NCBI GenBank assembly: GCA_963693305.1
Contig: OY855911.1
Span: 28,314,939-28,378,938, forward strand
Source: Meandrina meandrites
Taxonomy: Eukaryota; Cnidaria; Anthozoa; Scleractinia; Meandrinidae
Length of the DNA: 64,000 nt
Direction: 5' to 3'
Shown here: positions 36,225 through 47,760 of the stretch, in pieces
Layout of the letters: each line of letters opens with the position of its first letter
How positions within the stretch are numbered: the first letter of the stretch is position 1
Notes under the pieces: model-generated
Told to the model about the DNA's origin: nothing
Databases searched by the model: none
What the model saw: the letters and a program-made list of their open reading frames with translations, nothing else
Translations under genes and position numbers: made by a program

Positions 36225-36315
36225 TATTCCGAGTTTCTCCAACAGAAATCGAACCTTTGACTTTCTGCATCCCGGTTGGACACTCCACCACTGAGCTACA
36301 GAAAACTCTAGCCCT
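36225..36315 (-). mobile_element. tRNA-like SINE fragment (family 3)
   Basis: On the minus strand: CTGTAGCTCAGTGGTGGAGTG (A box region) and GGTTCGATTTCTGTTGGAG (B box region), spaced like a tRNA. Two relatives are at 48667-48785 and 59563-59680. The acceptor stem is missing, so it is not a functional tRNA gene. Confidence 0.6.
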
Positions 36316-36961
36316 CGAGAACTAGGCCAAATATCCTACACACTCAGTGCAGAGTTCGTACACATTTTCGTGAACAAAAGTTCAAGACTTTTTTCAGACT
36401 TTGTCCAACCCATTATTTTCATTTTCCAGACTCTTTATATCAGCTTTCCATTTTCCATCAAAAAACGTAGAAAAATATAGCAGGTTGCTCAACTACCTCG
36501 GGAAATAAAACCACGATGCACTGCGAACACAAGGAAACCATAATCAAGAGACCCTCTTGCCATAATGCAATGGATTCACACAAAAGCGGTTGTCGAGGGG
36601 AGAAGTGTTGCACGTGGACCAAAATAATGGATGTGTAGGAGACTATAGGGTTTGCCTATAGAAATTGAAATTCTTCGATCGCAATTATAAAACATTTTGG
36701 CCAAGTTGATTTTCGTGAAATTCGTCTACCTTACAAAAAATTTTACCAAGCATTCAAGCACTTGTTGCCAAAACTTCAGACTTAGTCCTTTCCATTTTTC
36801 AAAAATTTATATTTATTTTCCATACTTTTTCCAGGTTTGGAGAATGAGTTTGCAAATTTCCAGTATTTTCAAGAATTCAAGACTCTGTGCGAATCCTGTC
36901 AGTATCACACTACTTATCCTAGAAAGATGCGGGACGCTTGTCGAATTTGAACCAAGTATTG

Positions 36962-37132
36962 CAGGGGCGGATCTAGGGGGAAGGTGCAGGGGGTGCGAAC
37001 CCCAACCCCCCCCCCCCCCTCCCTGAGATGGCCTGCTGCTGCTTTCTAATACAACTAGTATTCTGCGAAAAAAAAAAAAAAAGAGAAAAATTATGGGTAC
37101 CCCCTCCTAAGAAAAATCCTGGACCCGCCCCT
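36962..37132. mobile_element. Short TIR element (CAGGGGCGGATCTAGG type)
   Basis: 171 bp. Left end CAGGGGCGGATCTAGG and right end CCTGGACCCGCCCCTG are inverted. Inside are poly-C and poly-A runs. A microsatellite starts directly at its right edge. No clear target duplication. Confidence 0.6.
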
Positions 37133-37135
37133 GGA

Positions 37136-37294
37136 TACATACATATACATACATACATACATACATACATACATACATACATACATACATACATACATAC
37201 ATACATACATACATACATACATACATACATACATACATACATACATACATACATACATACATACATACATACATACATACATACATACATACAT
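37136..37294. repeat. (ACAT)n microsatellite
   Basis: About 39 near-perfect ACAT units. Tyr-Ile-His-Thr and Met-Tyr-Val-Cys open frames across it are artefacts. Confidence 0.95.
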
Positions 37295-38100
37295 AAAACT
37301 TTATTTATCCTCGAATTTAATATAGCTAAGACAAGCTAGTTTCTTCGAGAAACAAATGAAATATATATTAAAAATAAAATAAAATAAGTAACAATATTAA
37401 CAATATTATTATATCCGTAACATATCAGATAACAATACTATTATACTATAATACTATAGACAACAATATTATTATAACAATATTGTTATATTCGTTAACT
37501 ACTTACACATTAAAACTATTTAAAAATTCAAATTTACAAAGTTTGTTCTATACACCCCCTCCCCAATGATAAAAAGTCTTAGCTAAAAGTACATTGTCGG
37601 ATGGATGTGGCTTTTGGCGGAGCTCAAGCTGTAACAAACTCTCCTTCCCGGCCGTCTTTTAAATAAACATGAGCTACGCCCCTACGACCTCGGACCTCTT
37701 TTCAAAATTTGTGACTAGCTTTCCCACAGCACCTTTTTACATCTGGCAGTCGCCTTCGCTCTTGCTCAACCGACACTTCGACAACAAATTGGATGATCCT
37801 GATCCGAATCATCCCAAAGGAACGCATTCTAAGAAGTAGAGTGTTTACTACCATATCTTCTTTTATTGTTTCCTATGTACTAACGGATACAATTACCATT
37901 ATCCACTTCTTTTCTTCATGTTTTATATACTAGTTCCGATCCAAGTTATATTGGGTACACTGACGTTCGGCATAAATACACAAATCACAAGTCATAGAAG
38001 TGTAATTAATTAAAATTAGCTGGTTGACCTCGTTTTAGAGACGTAAACAAAGACCCTCAAAACGGAAAAAAATGTTCTAAGTTGTACTTCAACATACATC
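37295..38100. other. Intergenic, pieces of the duplicated BTB-gene flank
   Basis: 37600-37750 resembles 48880-48990 and 59745-59810 (GACGTGGCTCTTGGCAGAGCT-type and TTCAAAATTTATGACC motifs). 37840-38090 resembles the 3' flank of the BTB gene at 41330-41600. No open gene. Confidence 0.5.
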
Positions 38101-38400
38101 ACAGCATGAAAACATAACTTTACTGTGGCGTAAAGCTGAAGTAAAGCTGGCGTAAATTTGGAATTTAATCAGCTTTACGCGACCTTTACATTTTTTAAAG
38201 CTAACCTTTAAACCAGCTTTACACTCATGTTTAACTGAAACATTTAAGCCACATTTACGCCAGGTTTACGCACGGTAGCGTAAATGTCAGGTTTAACCAC
38301 CTTAAAGAACCTTTAAATGATGGCGTAAAGTTGGATGACCTGCTTTAAGGAGATTTAGGCCACCTTTAATTTTCCGTAAATCTACATTTTTGTGCTGTGC
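38100..38400. repeat. Low-complexity foldback repeat (GCGTAAA/TTTAAAG motifs)
   Basis: Many inverted pieces such as AAAGCTGGCGTAAATTTG and TTTACGCCAGGTTTACGC. It interrupts the homology between the 3' flank of the PHR fragment at 38435 and that of the gene at 41630, so it is probably an inserted MITE. Confidence 0.5.
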
Positions 38401-38434
38401 ATGTAGAACTGATACACTATGTACACCTGTACAA

Positions 38435-38838
38435 CTAGTAAGCTGGGCTAAGACCTATAATAGATGGCTTTAGCTGATAAAAAGCGGGAAACTGGCCTCT
38501 TATTTCATTGGTTTCATTGGTGATACCAATCGAAGGTGGCTGGTGGAAGGTGAATCGTACTCCTTCACACTCAACAGATGTTTTCCCACCTTCTCCGTAA
38601 TATGACTTAGGACCCTGGATTTGCGACACTAACTTGTACTCCTTATTTTTTTCCAGACAAACTGGAGGGTCAAACAGTACATTAAAGCCGCAAAAAGAAC
38701 AAGTCTTATCCTTTTCTGAGTCGTATGATCCTGATTGTTTTACCAGAGAATAATTATTTGTAGTATCTTTAACTCCTGTGGAAATCGTGTACTTGCCACC
38801 TTCAGATCCAAAATGCTGAACTCCATGTAGCCGAGATT
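38435..38838 (-). pseudogene. PHR-domain fragment of a BTB-BACK-PHR gene
   Basis: Read on the minus strand, the frame stays open across the C-terminal half of the PHR domain: LHGVQHFGSEGGKYT, YSLVKQSGSY, CLEKNKEYKLVSQIQGPKSYYGE and RGQFPAFYQL, then a stop. The BTB and BACK halves are absent upstream. It shares SEGGKYT with the gene at 41630 but YSLVKQSGSY with the gene at 52100, so it looks mosaic. It has its own similar 3' flank, so it is a truncated tandem duplicate. It could also be the last exon of an unrecognised spliced gene, since an AG precedes it near 38885. Confidence 0.65.
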
Positions 38839-39207
38839 TTGAAAAGGATATAATTTTGTGTTGAAAATCTATAAATACAATATAATTATATGTTTTAACT
38901 TAACCGTATAAATTTATTCCTTTCTCTAAACGGCAAAACTAGCCAGTAAAACGATTAAAACCTGCACTAGCCAAATGTTCGATACAAATGACCGTTCGAT
39001 GAACGGTACATGCAATACATATGAATGGTTTTCAGTTGGTATACAGATCTAGACACCAAACACTTGTAATTGATACCCTAGTGTATTCTAAAACGGAAAT
39101 GTTATAAGCTATAATCTAAGAATGTTCACAAGAATACTTCTAACCTAAAATCGGCAACAAAAATACGAATATTCAGCGGCAGTCTCGGCTGGAAAAACAA
39201 CATTCTT

Positions 39208-41035
39208 CATGACGAGCTTTGCCCTCAAAAAAAATTCTGCCCAGGAGGTCGTTTAATCTTGTACAAGACTTGTCATCGCATGCCAGGAAATGGGACATGA
39301 AACTGGACCGCAGATCTTTTCTTTTGTCACGCAGTCTCTGCATTCGTGGTCTCATGTGGTCGTAATGTATTCAGTGACTATTCAGTAAATCCTCTTATGG
39401 AGTTTTCCTCGTTTAAGTGCTATTATACAGGCGTTTGCGAGACTTAAAAGCTATTGTGGCCAAAAATTTTCCCGGCAACACTATCAAATCTAAGCTGGCA
39501 TTTTTATATCGGTACTACACGAGATTGACCGAGACTGGAAACACATCATTGATTATCCACAACAAAGCCGCGCGTATAAATCGTCTTTGGTAAGTTGCAT
39601 CTGTACATGTATATGCAAGCCGAGGAAAATTGACATCAGTAATAGCTGGATCAAAAGTATTTTCGACAAGCGGTAATAAGAAGAATGCAGGAATAGCACG
39701 AGAAGTGGCCGTGGTGCTTTTAAGGACTCCATTCTAATTTATTTCTTGACTAATCTGCTTGAATTGAGGAGCATCTTAACGCATCTTCGTTGCATTTTCT
39801 TTGTAATATAGTTCTCGCTATGTTGCAAGTGTAGACGATTGCGAACCCAGAAGTCGACGGCCAGGAATATGCAAGCGTTTTGTCTAATGAATATAAAAGA
39901 TTCGGCATTTTCGTCTTTCGATCATTGTTACCGCGAATAAATTAATTCTGGCGGGAAATACAAGGTTGCAAACCATGTTATGGAAGCTAGACAAAAACCA
40001 CATCGGTAAGTTGTATTAACAATATTTAGAAGTTATACACTTAAATTTTGCTTTTCTTGGATTTAACTGTTGTTATCTGTGGGCAGAGTATTAACCTCGC
40101 GCTTAACTATTCTGTCCTGCTTGGGTAGTCAGTTCTTTATTGAGCTGTTGTTATCTGTAGGCAGAACATTAACCCCGCACTAAATTATTCTGTCCTACTT
40201 GGGTAGTCAGTTCTTTATTGAACTGTTGTTATCTGTAGGCAGAATATTAACCTCGCGCTAAATTATTGTGTCTTACTTATACACTTAAATTTTGCTTTTC
40301 TTGGATTGAACTGTTGTTATCTGTGGGCAGAGTATTAACCTCGCGCTTAACTATTCTGTCCTGCTTGGGTAGTCAGTTCTTTATTGAGCTGTTGTTATCT
40401 GTAGGCAGAACATTAACCCCGCACTAAATTATTCTGTCCTACTTGGGTAGTCAGTTCTTTATGGAGCTGTTGTTATCTGTAGGCAGAATATTAACCTCGC
40501 ACTAAATTATTCTGTCTTACTTGGGTAGTCAGTTCTTTATTGAACTGTTGTTATCTGTAAGCAGGAATATTAACCCCGCGCTAAATTATTCTGTCTTACG
40601 TGGGTAGTCAGTTCTTTATTGAACTGTTGTTTTCTATGAGCAGAATATGATAACCTCGCGCTAATACATGTTTTTAACGTAAGACCTTTTTATGAGCTGC
40701 CAGCTAAACTGTTGTAAATCATGAATCTCAGGCTTCGATGTTTGTTGTTAATTTTTCTTAGCTAGTTAGTCACCAAAATCAATCTCGTGCTCCAGCTAAT
40801 ATCTGTTTTTGTTTTTCTTTCTCTCCAGGGAAGCCGTTAATATTATAAACTGCCAGAAAGCGTCTGGAAAATATTTTTGATCAAGCTGTTCGAAAAGGTG
40901 TTACCGCCAACACGTAGATGGTGCTAATCTTGCGAAATACGTTCTTCTATTACAGTTAATAATAAGCCATGGGTAGATTCAATCTACCCTTAGCCTAATT
41001 TGCATAAATTTTTTTCGAGGGCAAAGCTCGTCATG
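39208..41035. mobile_element. Possible 1.8-kb TIR element holding a satellite
   Basis: CATGACGAGCTTTGCCCTC at 39208 and its complement GAGGGCAAAGCTCGTCATG ending at 41035 are perfectly inverted over 19 bp and followed inward by A or T runs. I see no target duplication and no transposase. It lies between the PHR fragment and the intact BTB gene. Confidence 0.4.
40067..40700 (+). repeat. 78-bp tandem repeat array with higher-order duplication
   Basis: About eight units of roughly 78 bp, each with TGTTGTTATCTGT.GGCAGA, TTAACC.CGC.CTAAATTATT and GGGTAGTCAGTTCTTTAT. The lead-in segment TACACTTAAATTTTGCTTTT occurs at about 40036 and again at 40280, so a block of three units plus lead-in (about 245 bp) was itself duplicated. 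Confidence 0.85.
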
Positions 41036-41629
41036 TTTAAAAAAAAGAGTGTACAGTTTGTGACGTCAAAAGTTTTACTTTGATTGGTACCTTTAATTTT
41101 TATATCAAAATACAAGCAAACACTAAATTACAACGAAAGGCCAGAATGTCTCTAGAAGAAACTGTATACGCCCAACATTCAGTTCACCCATGGAGCATAT
41201 TGCATGCATTTGATAAACAGGAAAGTTAAAATTTGGATGGCCTTAGAATGTTAAGAGGAGAAAGCTTCAGGATTTAAATATTTTACTGAGGAATCACCAA
41301 GAATCTTGTTGCAATTTATTCAGTTATACATCATTATTACAACATAAAGTAGAGTGTTAATCATGTCTTACTTTTTGTTTCCTTTTAGCTAAACGCTATT
41401 AAGATACAATGGCCATTATCGACTTTCTTCTTCATGTTTTAGGTAATGTAACGTCATATGAACGAACCTTTAGCCAGTCACGGAAGCATAATTAAAAATT
41501 GGCTTGTCCTCGTTTCAGAAAGTTGAAGAAAGAGCCTACAAACGGAAATAACGTACTGAGCAGTACTTCAAACATAGAACTATGAACATGAAATGCAATA
41601 TCTGGAACTATAGTAAGCTGGGTTAAGAC

Positions 41630-42973
41630 CTATACAGGATTGCTTAAGCTGACCAAAAAAGCAGGAAACTGGCCTTGTTCTTTACTTGTTCTTTTACTCG
41701 GCCCGTCCGAGGTAAAAATGGTGAATCCCACTCCTGCACACTCAACAAATGATTTTCCAGCTTCTCCATACCATGACTTAGGACCCTTGATAAGCGACAC
41801 TAGCTTGTACATTCTATTTTCCTCTAAATAAACTGGACGATTAAACCGTACACCAAAGCCGTAATAGCCGTTAATCTCATCCTTTTCTGAAACATATGAT
41901 CCGCGTTGATTCATCAAAGAAGAGTCATCTCTGATATCTTTAACATCAGTACAGACCGTGTACTTGCCACCTTCAGAACCAAAATGCTGAACACCATGTA
42001 ACATGATAGGCTTGTTGACAGAAAAAATAATGCAATCAGCCGCCTCAGGACCCGGCGTTGTCTGACCACTGTAGCACCAACCTGTATCTGGTGGTTTAAT
42101 GGTTCCAAATCTTTCACATCGAAGAATAATCCTTGGGGCTTGTATAAATGGCAAAGAAGGTGTTGAGACATCATTGAAGTGTTTCATCATGCAACCAACC
42201 TCTTTCAATGTAAGAATGTCAGAATCGATTACAACTGACGCAAACTCCTTTTGTGACATCAATGGAAACCTTATCGCTTTCACGATCTCCTCTCCAAGAA
42301 TTCGTCTTTTCGCATCGCCATCAGGAGTTATCCCTTGCCGTTCACTTTCGGTTGTGGCCCAGCGATCAACAGCTTTGAATAGTTCCACTTCTTTCACGTT
42401 TAATCCTTCTCTCTTCACAACTGCCTCGACTAGCGACCGCTCAACTGTAACAAATTCATCTGACGTCACAGCTTCTTCTGTCTGCTTCTCAATCACTTTC
42501 CAGCATCGATCTTCCAAATCTTTATCTTCAAATCTATGAGCGTGGGGCAAAATGCAAAACACTTTTGATGTTTTCAAATTGTTTCGAAGATATGCGTTAC
42601 ACTTTTTAGCGAGAGAAGGCACCATATACTTGTTTGCCAAGTACAACACTTGCATCACATTACTTCCGCTCAACTTCACCTCGTCGCTGTACAAATAACG
42701 AAACAACTCCAACAGACTCTCGTACTCACAATCAGGCAAGTGAATAGAGTCTGTAGTCTCCGCCATTTGACCAGAGAACATGGCAAAGAACACAGGACTG
42801 CTGATGGCAAGCACAAACTTGTGAGCTGGGATCACCTTCTTACTTTCACTTTCGCCAGTCGACACCGGAACAACACATTTCGCATCGCTCAGTATCTCCG
42901 TGTTGAAAATAAACGAGGCTCTTTCTGTGATGGTTGATCGCTTTGTCTGCCAGTTTTCTTCGACAAAGGCCAT
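41630..42973 (-). CDS. BTB-BACK-PHR protein (BTBD1/2/3/6-like), copy 1
   Basis: Single-exon gene of 447 residues. Residues about 24-130 form a BTB/POZ domain (AHKFVLAISSPVFFAMF, LFRYLYSDEVKLS, VLYLANKYMV), about 135-250 a BACK domain, and about 288-440 a PHR domain (GVQHFGSEGGKYT, YYGFGVRFNRPVYL, GQFPAFL). BTB-BACK-PHR proteins act in the cytoplasm as Cullin-3 ubiquitin ligase adaptors: BTB binds Cullin-3 and PHR is thought to recruit the substrate. The length matches the family. The start MAF is supported by the same start in the paralogue at 52100. Divergent or shared regulation cannot be judged. Lack of introns may reflect an ancestral retrocopy. Confidence 0.88.
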   Translation of the reverse strand: MAFVEENWQTKRSTITERASFIFNTEILSDAKCVVPVSTGESESKKVIPAHKFVLAISSPVFFAMFSGQMAETTDSIHLPDCEYESLLELFRYLYSDEVKLSGSNVMQVLYLANKYMVPSLAKKCNAYLRNNLKTSKVFCILPHAHRFEDKDLEDRCWKVIEKQTEEAVTSDEFVTVERSLVEAVVKREGLNVKEVELFKAVDRWATTESERQGITPDGDAKRRILGEEIVKAIRFPLMSQKEFASVVIDSDILTLKEVGCMMKHFNDVSTPSLPFIQAPRIILRCERFGTIKPPDTGWCYSGQTTPGPEAADCIIFSVNKPIMLHGVQHFGSEGGKYTVCTDVKDIRDDSSLMNQRGSYVSEKDEINGYYGFGVRFNRPVYLEENRMYKLVSLIKGPKSWYGEAGKSFVECAGVGFTIFTSDGPSKRTSKEQGQFPAFLVSLSNPV

Positions 42974-42999
42974 CGTTACTCTTTGGTTCGTTGGTAGTT

Positions 43000-43920
43000 T
43001 TACTGATACAAAATGTTTCGATACCGCTTAGTTCTTTCCGCTTTGTGAGTCTCGCGAAGGAAGCAGTTTCCGCTGAGTGACGAACTGCGGGCTCCTTACG
43101 TGTAACACAACTGCGTGACTCATAATCTGCTGAGGTCGCTTACCATAACTCAGAACTGCCAAACCAGACTGGTATATTCGAGAACAGAATTGTGTTTTTA
43201 GTGAGATCTGCTGGAAAGAAGACCGAATTGATTTATAAAACTGGCCTTTTGAACAGGGAAAATGCTTATAATTGCGTGACTTTTGCTCAGCCCCAGTCTC
43301 ACCGCCTCGAGGGGGACTGCAAGTGCATGGAAACCTGTCCAAATATTATGTCCAAATGTGTCTCGCAGACGGACTCGTCTTGCATGACGAGCCGAACCAC
43401 GGCTCGGGGTTACTTTGTGTCGCTTCATCAAGTAGAATTGTAGACCTTAATGAAAAGTTTCAAATCTCCTAGCATGTGGCGATTGCTATTCGATTGAGTT
43501 CGAATAAGGAACTTTCGATTAGACATATGTGATCAAGACCTGGTCCGACGAAGCTGATTGGTCTGTTGACCAATCAGCTTCAATGGACCAGACTTATAGT
43601 ATCGTCGGCTTTTTGTAATAGGTGTTCCAAAGTGTCCTCATTGATAAAATTTCATCAAACACGCATTATTCTGTCAAACATGAAGTAGTACGAAAATGGG
43701 AAATAACCCAGTCAAACAGCAGCTCGAAAAGTGTGATCGTCCGAGCGAGAGTAGCTCTGAAAAGAGCTGTTGTTGGTGACTGACATTTCGACAACCTGTG
43801 CGGAAATCATCTTCAGAGTCAAATGAAAAGTTGTTGTCAGTGGATGATGCTATAAGTCTGGTCCGTTGAAGCTGATTGGTCAGTTTTTTTTCACTTGACT
43901 CTGAAAATGATTAGAGTAGA
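43000..43920. repeat. Segmental duplicate, upstream region of BTB copy 1
   Basis: Matches the upstream region of BTB copy 2, split there into 53430-53630 and 58414-59200. Shared landmarks are CTCCTTA.GTGTAACACAACTGCGTGACTC, CTGGAAAGAAGACCGAATTG, CATGGAAACCTGTCCAAATA and TTCGATTGAGTTCGAATAAG. This is the copy without the retrotransposon. It probably contains the promoter of the gene at 41630-42973. Confidence 0.8.
43540..43596. repeat. Imperfect palindrome GAAGCTGATTGGTC
   Basis: GGTCCGACGAAGCTGATTGG and CCAATCAGCTTCAATGGACC form arms around TCTGTTGA. A degraded copy is at 58760-58816, and a half palindrome of the same words is at 43855 and 59095. Both sit at equivalent places in the duplicated BTB upstream region. 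Confidence 0.6.
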
Positions 43921-46400
43921 GCTTGCTGTTCAACTTGTTCCTTGCAGATTCATCACCACTTGGTAGAGCAGTGATGTTAAACATGTTCATTAACTTGACT
44001 TATTTTATTCCTCAATTCAAATACAACTAGTAATGCCTTTATAATATATAGATTTAGGCAGGCCCAAAAGCGGAGCTCCCATTTATTTATTTTTTTTTTT
44101 TGCTCGAGTTAATTACAGTGCTACTAAATAAGTACACACTAATTTCTAAGCTTTATACGGTGGTCCATATAGGTATAAAATAAATTTTAATCGCTCATGG
44201 TTTAACTTAATATCTTAAAAATCTCTCATGGTTTTGTTGAGGAAAGCGACGTCAATATATTGCGTTTAACTCGTCTGAAAAACTCTGAATTTTCTTGCTC
44301 GTGACAGGTTCTAAAATTGAAATTGACGAGTGCACTTTATTCGGTTCCTCACGTACGAACGTAGGCGCAAAACAAATCTTTGAAAAACTGTTTACAACGT
44401 TTACCGTACACTATTAAATTAATACACCTCTAGGACCTTTATGAGTTATTCAACTGAAAATCTTGACCTTGTTTTGATTACTACAAAACTATCAGGGCAA
44501 GAAAAGCAACTCAAGGCAAAAAACAGAAAACAAAGTGAACTCGCTGCTTAACACAGTAATCAAAATGAACTCACGCCACGGCAAACTGAGAAAATCACGG
44601 CGGCGAAACAAACTCTGCAAATTGATGGTGCCGCTTTGTATGTAAGTCATTTGAAGGAAATTTTTGTGTAAGAATTGTGGCAGTTTGTGATTTGGGAAGA
44701 AGTGCACGCTAACTTAGAATAAGCTTACAATAATGTTGTTTTGATTTGCGGTTTGGTTGCATGATTGTTTTATCGTACGCGTTGCTAAGAGAATTTTATG
44801 TAGAGAACTCTGAGAACTGAATGAATTTTCCTCATTTCTGGTAAGTAAATATCCTTTAGGCGAAGCCTGAACTCACTCAGCCAAGCACAGGTAACTCGCA
44901 ACGAGACCGGCGAAATATTCATTTATGCATCTAAGATATTTCAACAAACTCGCTGATAACGGCACTGATATAAGAGAAACAAAACAAATGCAAGCGAGCC
45001 GAAATCGTGATTTCGATGTTAATAGTCTGTTTTAAAAAATCCAATAATGAACATCACAGTTAACTCCACTAACTAAAACAGAAAATAGTTCGTCTAAGCG
45101 AAATATTTAATAAACAATGTCTGTATAAAATGTACAAACATGAACACGTTTGATAAATATTTGCGGGAAGATCAGAAAACCGATCCAACTTCAAAAATGA
45201 AGGATAATTCTCTCAATATAAAATTGGACTTTGTGCACACATTTACGTTTGTTACCTTATTATTGGAGAAGGCTTGTAAATTCTGCAGGGCAAAGCTTCC
45301 AAACCAGCCCAATAAAAATATCGGAGACGAACACGGCAGTTTCGTTGTAAGTTTTTTGTTGTAAGTATTTAAAAATACTCCTACCACCACCGCGCATAAA
45401 TTATATGAATTTTCAGCGAAGATCAATTTCTCTCTTTCCATCGTTGTAGCCTTTAACAGTCTTTTATGCTTCACTTCAGTGAGCTTGATTAGCTCTGAGT
45501 TCACTTTTATTTGAGCTTCATTCAGTGATTTTCAGCCTTGTTCAGCCGCAGATCGAACCCTTGTCATCGCTCTTTGTGACTTGTAGTCCGATATATAATG
45601 TTCAAGTCTGCAATTATTTCTGATCTTCCCGTTATGAGGTTGTCCTAAATCATTTGGCGAGAAATATTCACGAAGACCTAAGTTCTCCAACAGCTTTCTT
45701 CGCGTCTTTCATTCAGCTTAAAGGTGAACAGCGCGTACCATTTGCCGCCTTTTCATGCAATTGCTTCGTTTAAGTTGATATGAAATGTCCAGATCATTTT
45801 TTTGATGTGAGAAAAAAATCTCTGAAGTACATAAAAACTTTAGATGTGATGGGATAAAAAATAATAACGAAGAAATTTTTTCTGCTGCTGACTTTCTTCA
45901 CAAGTTTTCATTCCCGGGGAGAGCTTTTGCCGCCGTCTCACCCGATCGATTCGTGTAGGCGAAATGAAATATCCAAAGTCGATTTTCAACATTAAAAAAA
46001 AAATGTGCAGTGTCCTACAAACTTCTACGATAGGTATTTTTTTAACTAAAGGGGGATGGTCAATATCAAACCTGTAAGAGGCCTGCCCAGGTCAAGCTTT
46101 TTCTGGAGTATGGCCGCCATTTTGGGCGACTGCGTTCGCACGTACGTATGTATGTATGTAGAGCGCACGCGCCCGCGAGTCATGCCGCTTGCCACGATGG
46201 CCATGAAAACTCAAACGCATGGTTTTCTCAATTTCTATCCTCGCACGGTAGTTATGGGGCTCCGCTCTGCGGCCCTTCGGGCCGCTGTGGAGCTCCGCTA
46301 TAATTTTATTTACAGCAATAATCTAAGATTAGTTGAGTACATTCGACGCCTTTAAAATTATTGGAAGTCTATGAACTAGACAATTAGGCGATTTTTATAC
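43921..46400. other. Intergenic, no gene seen
   Basis: AT-rich, with short open frames (largest about 110 codons at 45172-45504, minus) that have no recognisable domain. A GC-rich hairpin around GCGGCCCTTCGGGCCGC lies near 46268-46285. Confidence 0.5.
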
Positions 46401-46410
46401 CGTGCGAAGT

Positions 46411-47298
46411 CCCGGGGTATCCAATCGATGAAAATCGATGATCGGAAAACCAATCGATCAATCGATATCAATCGATAAAATTAGTTAATTGGTATCGATT
46501 GGTATCGGTCAATCGATGATCAATCGATAACCACACAAAAACCGTTCATCGATTGGTATCGATTGGCACATTAAACTCCAACAGACGTCACGCGCGCCAC
46601 CTGTCCGATCATCCGCCATTTTTAGGAAGCCCTGGTAACGAAATTGGTAACAAATTCCGGCCCAGTCTTCTCAACGCAAAGAACAAACACCGCTTCACGT
46701 GTACTCGAATTACACACTTGCCCGTCGTTGCCTTTCCGTTTCATTATGTCTACGCAAGAAGTCCGGGAAGAGGCTCTACTGAATATAAGATGCGTCGTCA
46801 AAGGCTATCATCTTTGCCGCTTTGAGGTGAATGTCGGTGAAGTGTTTACTGCTAACAAGAAGAGGGGAGAACGCGGAAACGCGTTTGAAGTAGTTAACAA
46901 TCGTGGACAGCTCGACCACCTACAATCCGAGTTTGTGGATCCTCTTTGGCCACTTGTACATGCAAATATTTCTGTGTAAGTGAAACGTTTTTTTATTAAA
47001 ACTGTAACAAACAACGTTGAAAACATTAAAATGAAATGTGTTTGCAATTACTGCGTACAAAGATGTGACGTGTCGATTCCGTCAGCTTTCAGTTTTTGAA
47101 CGTGACGAAATCTGCAACCAATCGATATCAATTAATCTATCCATTGCTATTGAAAATCGATACCAATCGATAACCACACGAATCTTCGCCATCGATTGGT
47201 CATCGATTATCAATATCAATCCATTAATTGATATCGATTGGTATCGATTGATATCGATTGTCATCGATTATCAATTTCATCGATTGGATACCCCGGGG
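46411..47298. mobile_element. TIR element with AATCGATA subterminal repeats and an internal open exon
   Basis: Ends CCCGGGGTATCCAATCGATG and CATCGATTGGATACCCCGGGG are inverted. Each is followed inward by arrays of AATCGATA.CAATCGAT words (46430-46560, 47118-47285). AAGT occurs next to both ends but the duplication is uncertain. The centre (about 46570-47090) is of different composition and holds the open segment listed separately. Confidence 0.6.
46746..46975 (+). CDS. Uncharacterised putative exon inside a TIR element
   Basis: From ATG at 46746 the frame is open for 76 codons to a GTAAGT-type donor (TCTGT then GTAAGTG at 46976). The peptide starts MSTQEVREE and contains VVKGYHLCRFEVNVGE and RGQLDHLQSEFVDPLWPL. 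I do not recognise it. The layout (VKG...VGE...A..V.N.RGQL.HL) faintly recalls HIRAN-type domains, but that is a weak impression. It could be a captured host exon or the first exon of the element's own gene. Confidence 0.3.
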
Positions 47299-47670
47299 CC
47301 AAGTACATCGCGACATTTTCTACTGCGCTGGAATTTCCCTGTTGCGTGACACCGCTCTATCTGTCGCATTCACATGTAAACTAGCGGTAATCATCAGTTG
47401 ATTTATGAGTACGTTCGAGTATTGTTAGGATGATAAATTACATAAATTGCCTCACAAAAACTGGCAGAACGCGTGAACTTTTAATTCATGGTGACTACGC
47501 GCAAAATTATTACATTCAAAATGAGCTTACAATGGTTTCCTCGCCAAAAGCCTCAAATGTCTACGAATAACAAAATATGGCACATTCAGAGATTCGTTTT
47601 GACCCTCCCTCTCAGATTAAGCGGACCTTTGCTGCGCGTGACAGGGTGCAGACACACCCATCGCGCCCCC

Positions 47671-47675
<5 letters not shown>

Positions 47676-47701
<26 letters not shown>
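47676..47701. repeat. Poly-C tract
   Basis: About 25 C following CGCCCCCGTC and preceding GCCTACGGCCCTGG, which looks like one end of a small DNA transposon whose other end is not identified. Confidence 0.7.
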
Positions 47702-47760
47702 GCCTACGGCCCTGGCAATATAAAGTACTTCATCACTCAGCTCAATATGTCAAACTAGTA

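Noticed and set aside
36225..36315. tRNA gene on the minus strand (also 48690-48775, 59595-59670)
   Set aside because: A and B boxes are present, but the acceptor stem and proper anticodon arm are missing, and copies share long non-tRNA tails. They are SINEs.
36973..37339. Tyr-Val-Cys-Met and Tyr-Ile-His-Thr open frames on both strands
   Set aside because: They translate the (ACAT)n microsatellite and have no flanking coding signal.
42099..42539. Plus-strand open frame of 146 codons inside the BTB gene (also 52629-52994)
   Set aside because: It is the antisense shadow of the minus-strand BTB-BACK-PHR coding sequence, conserved only because the real gene is.
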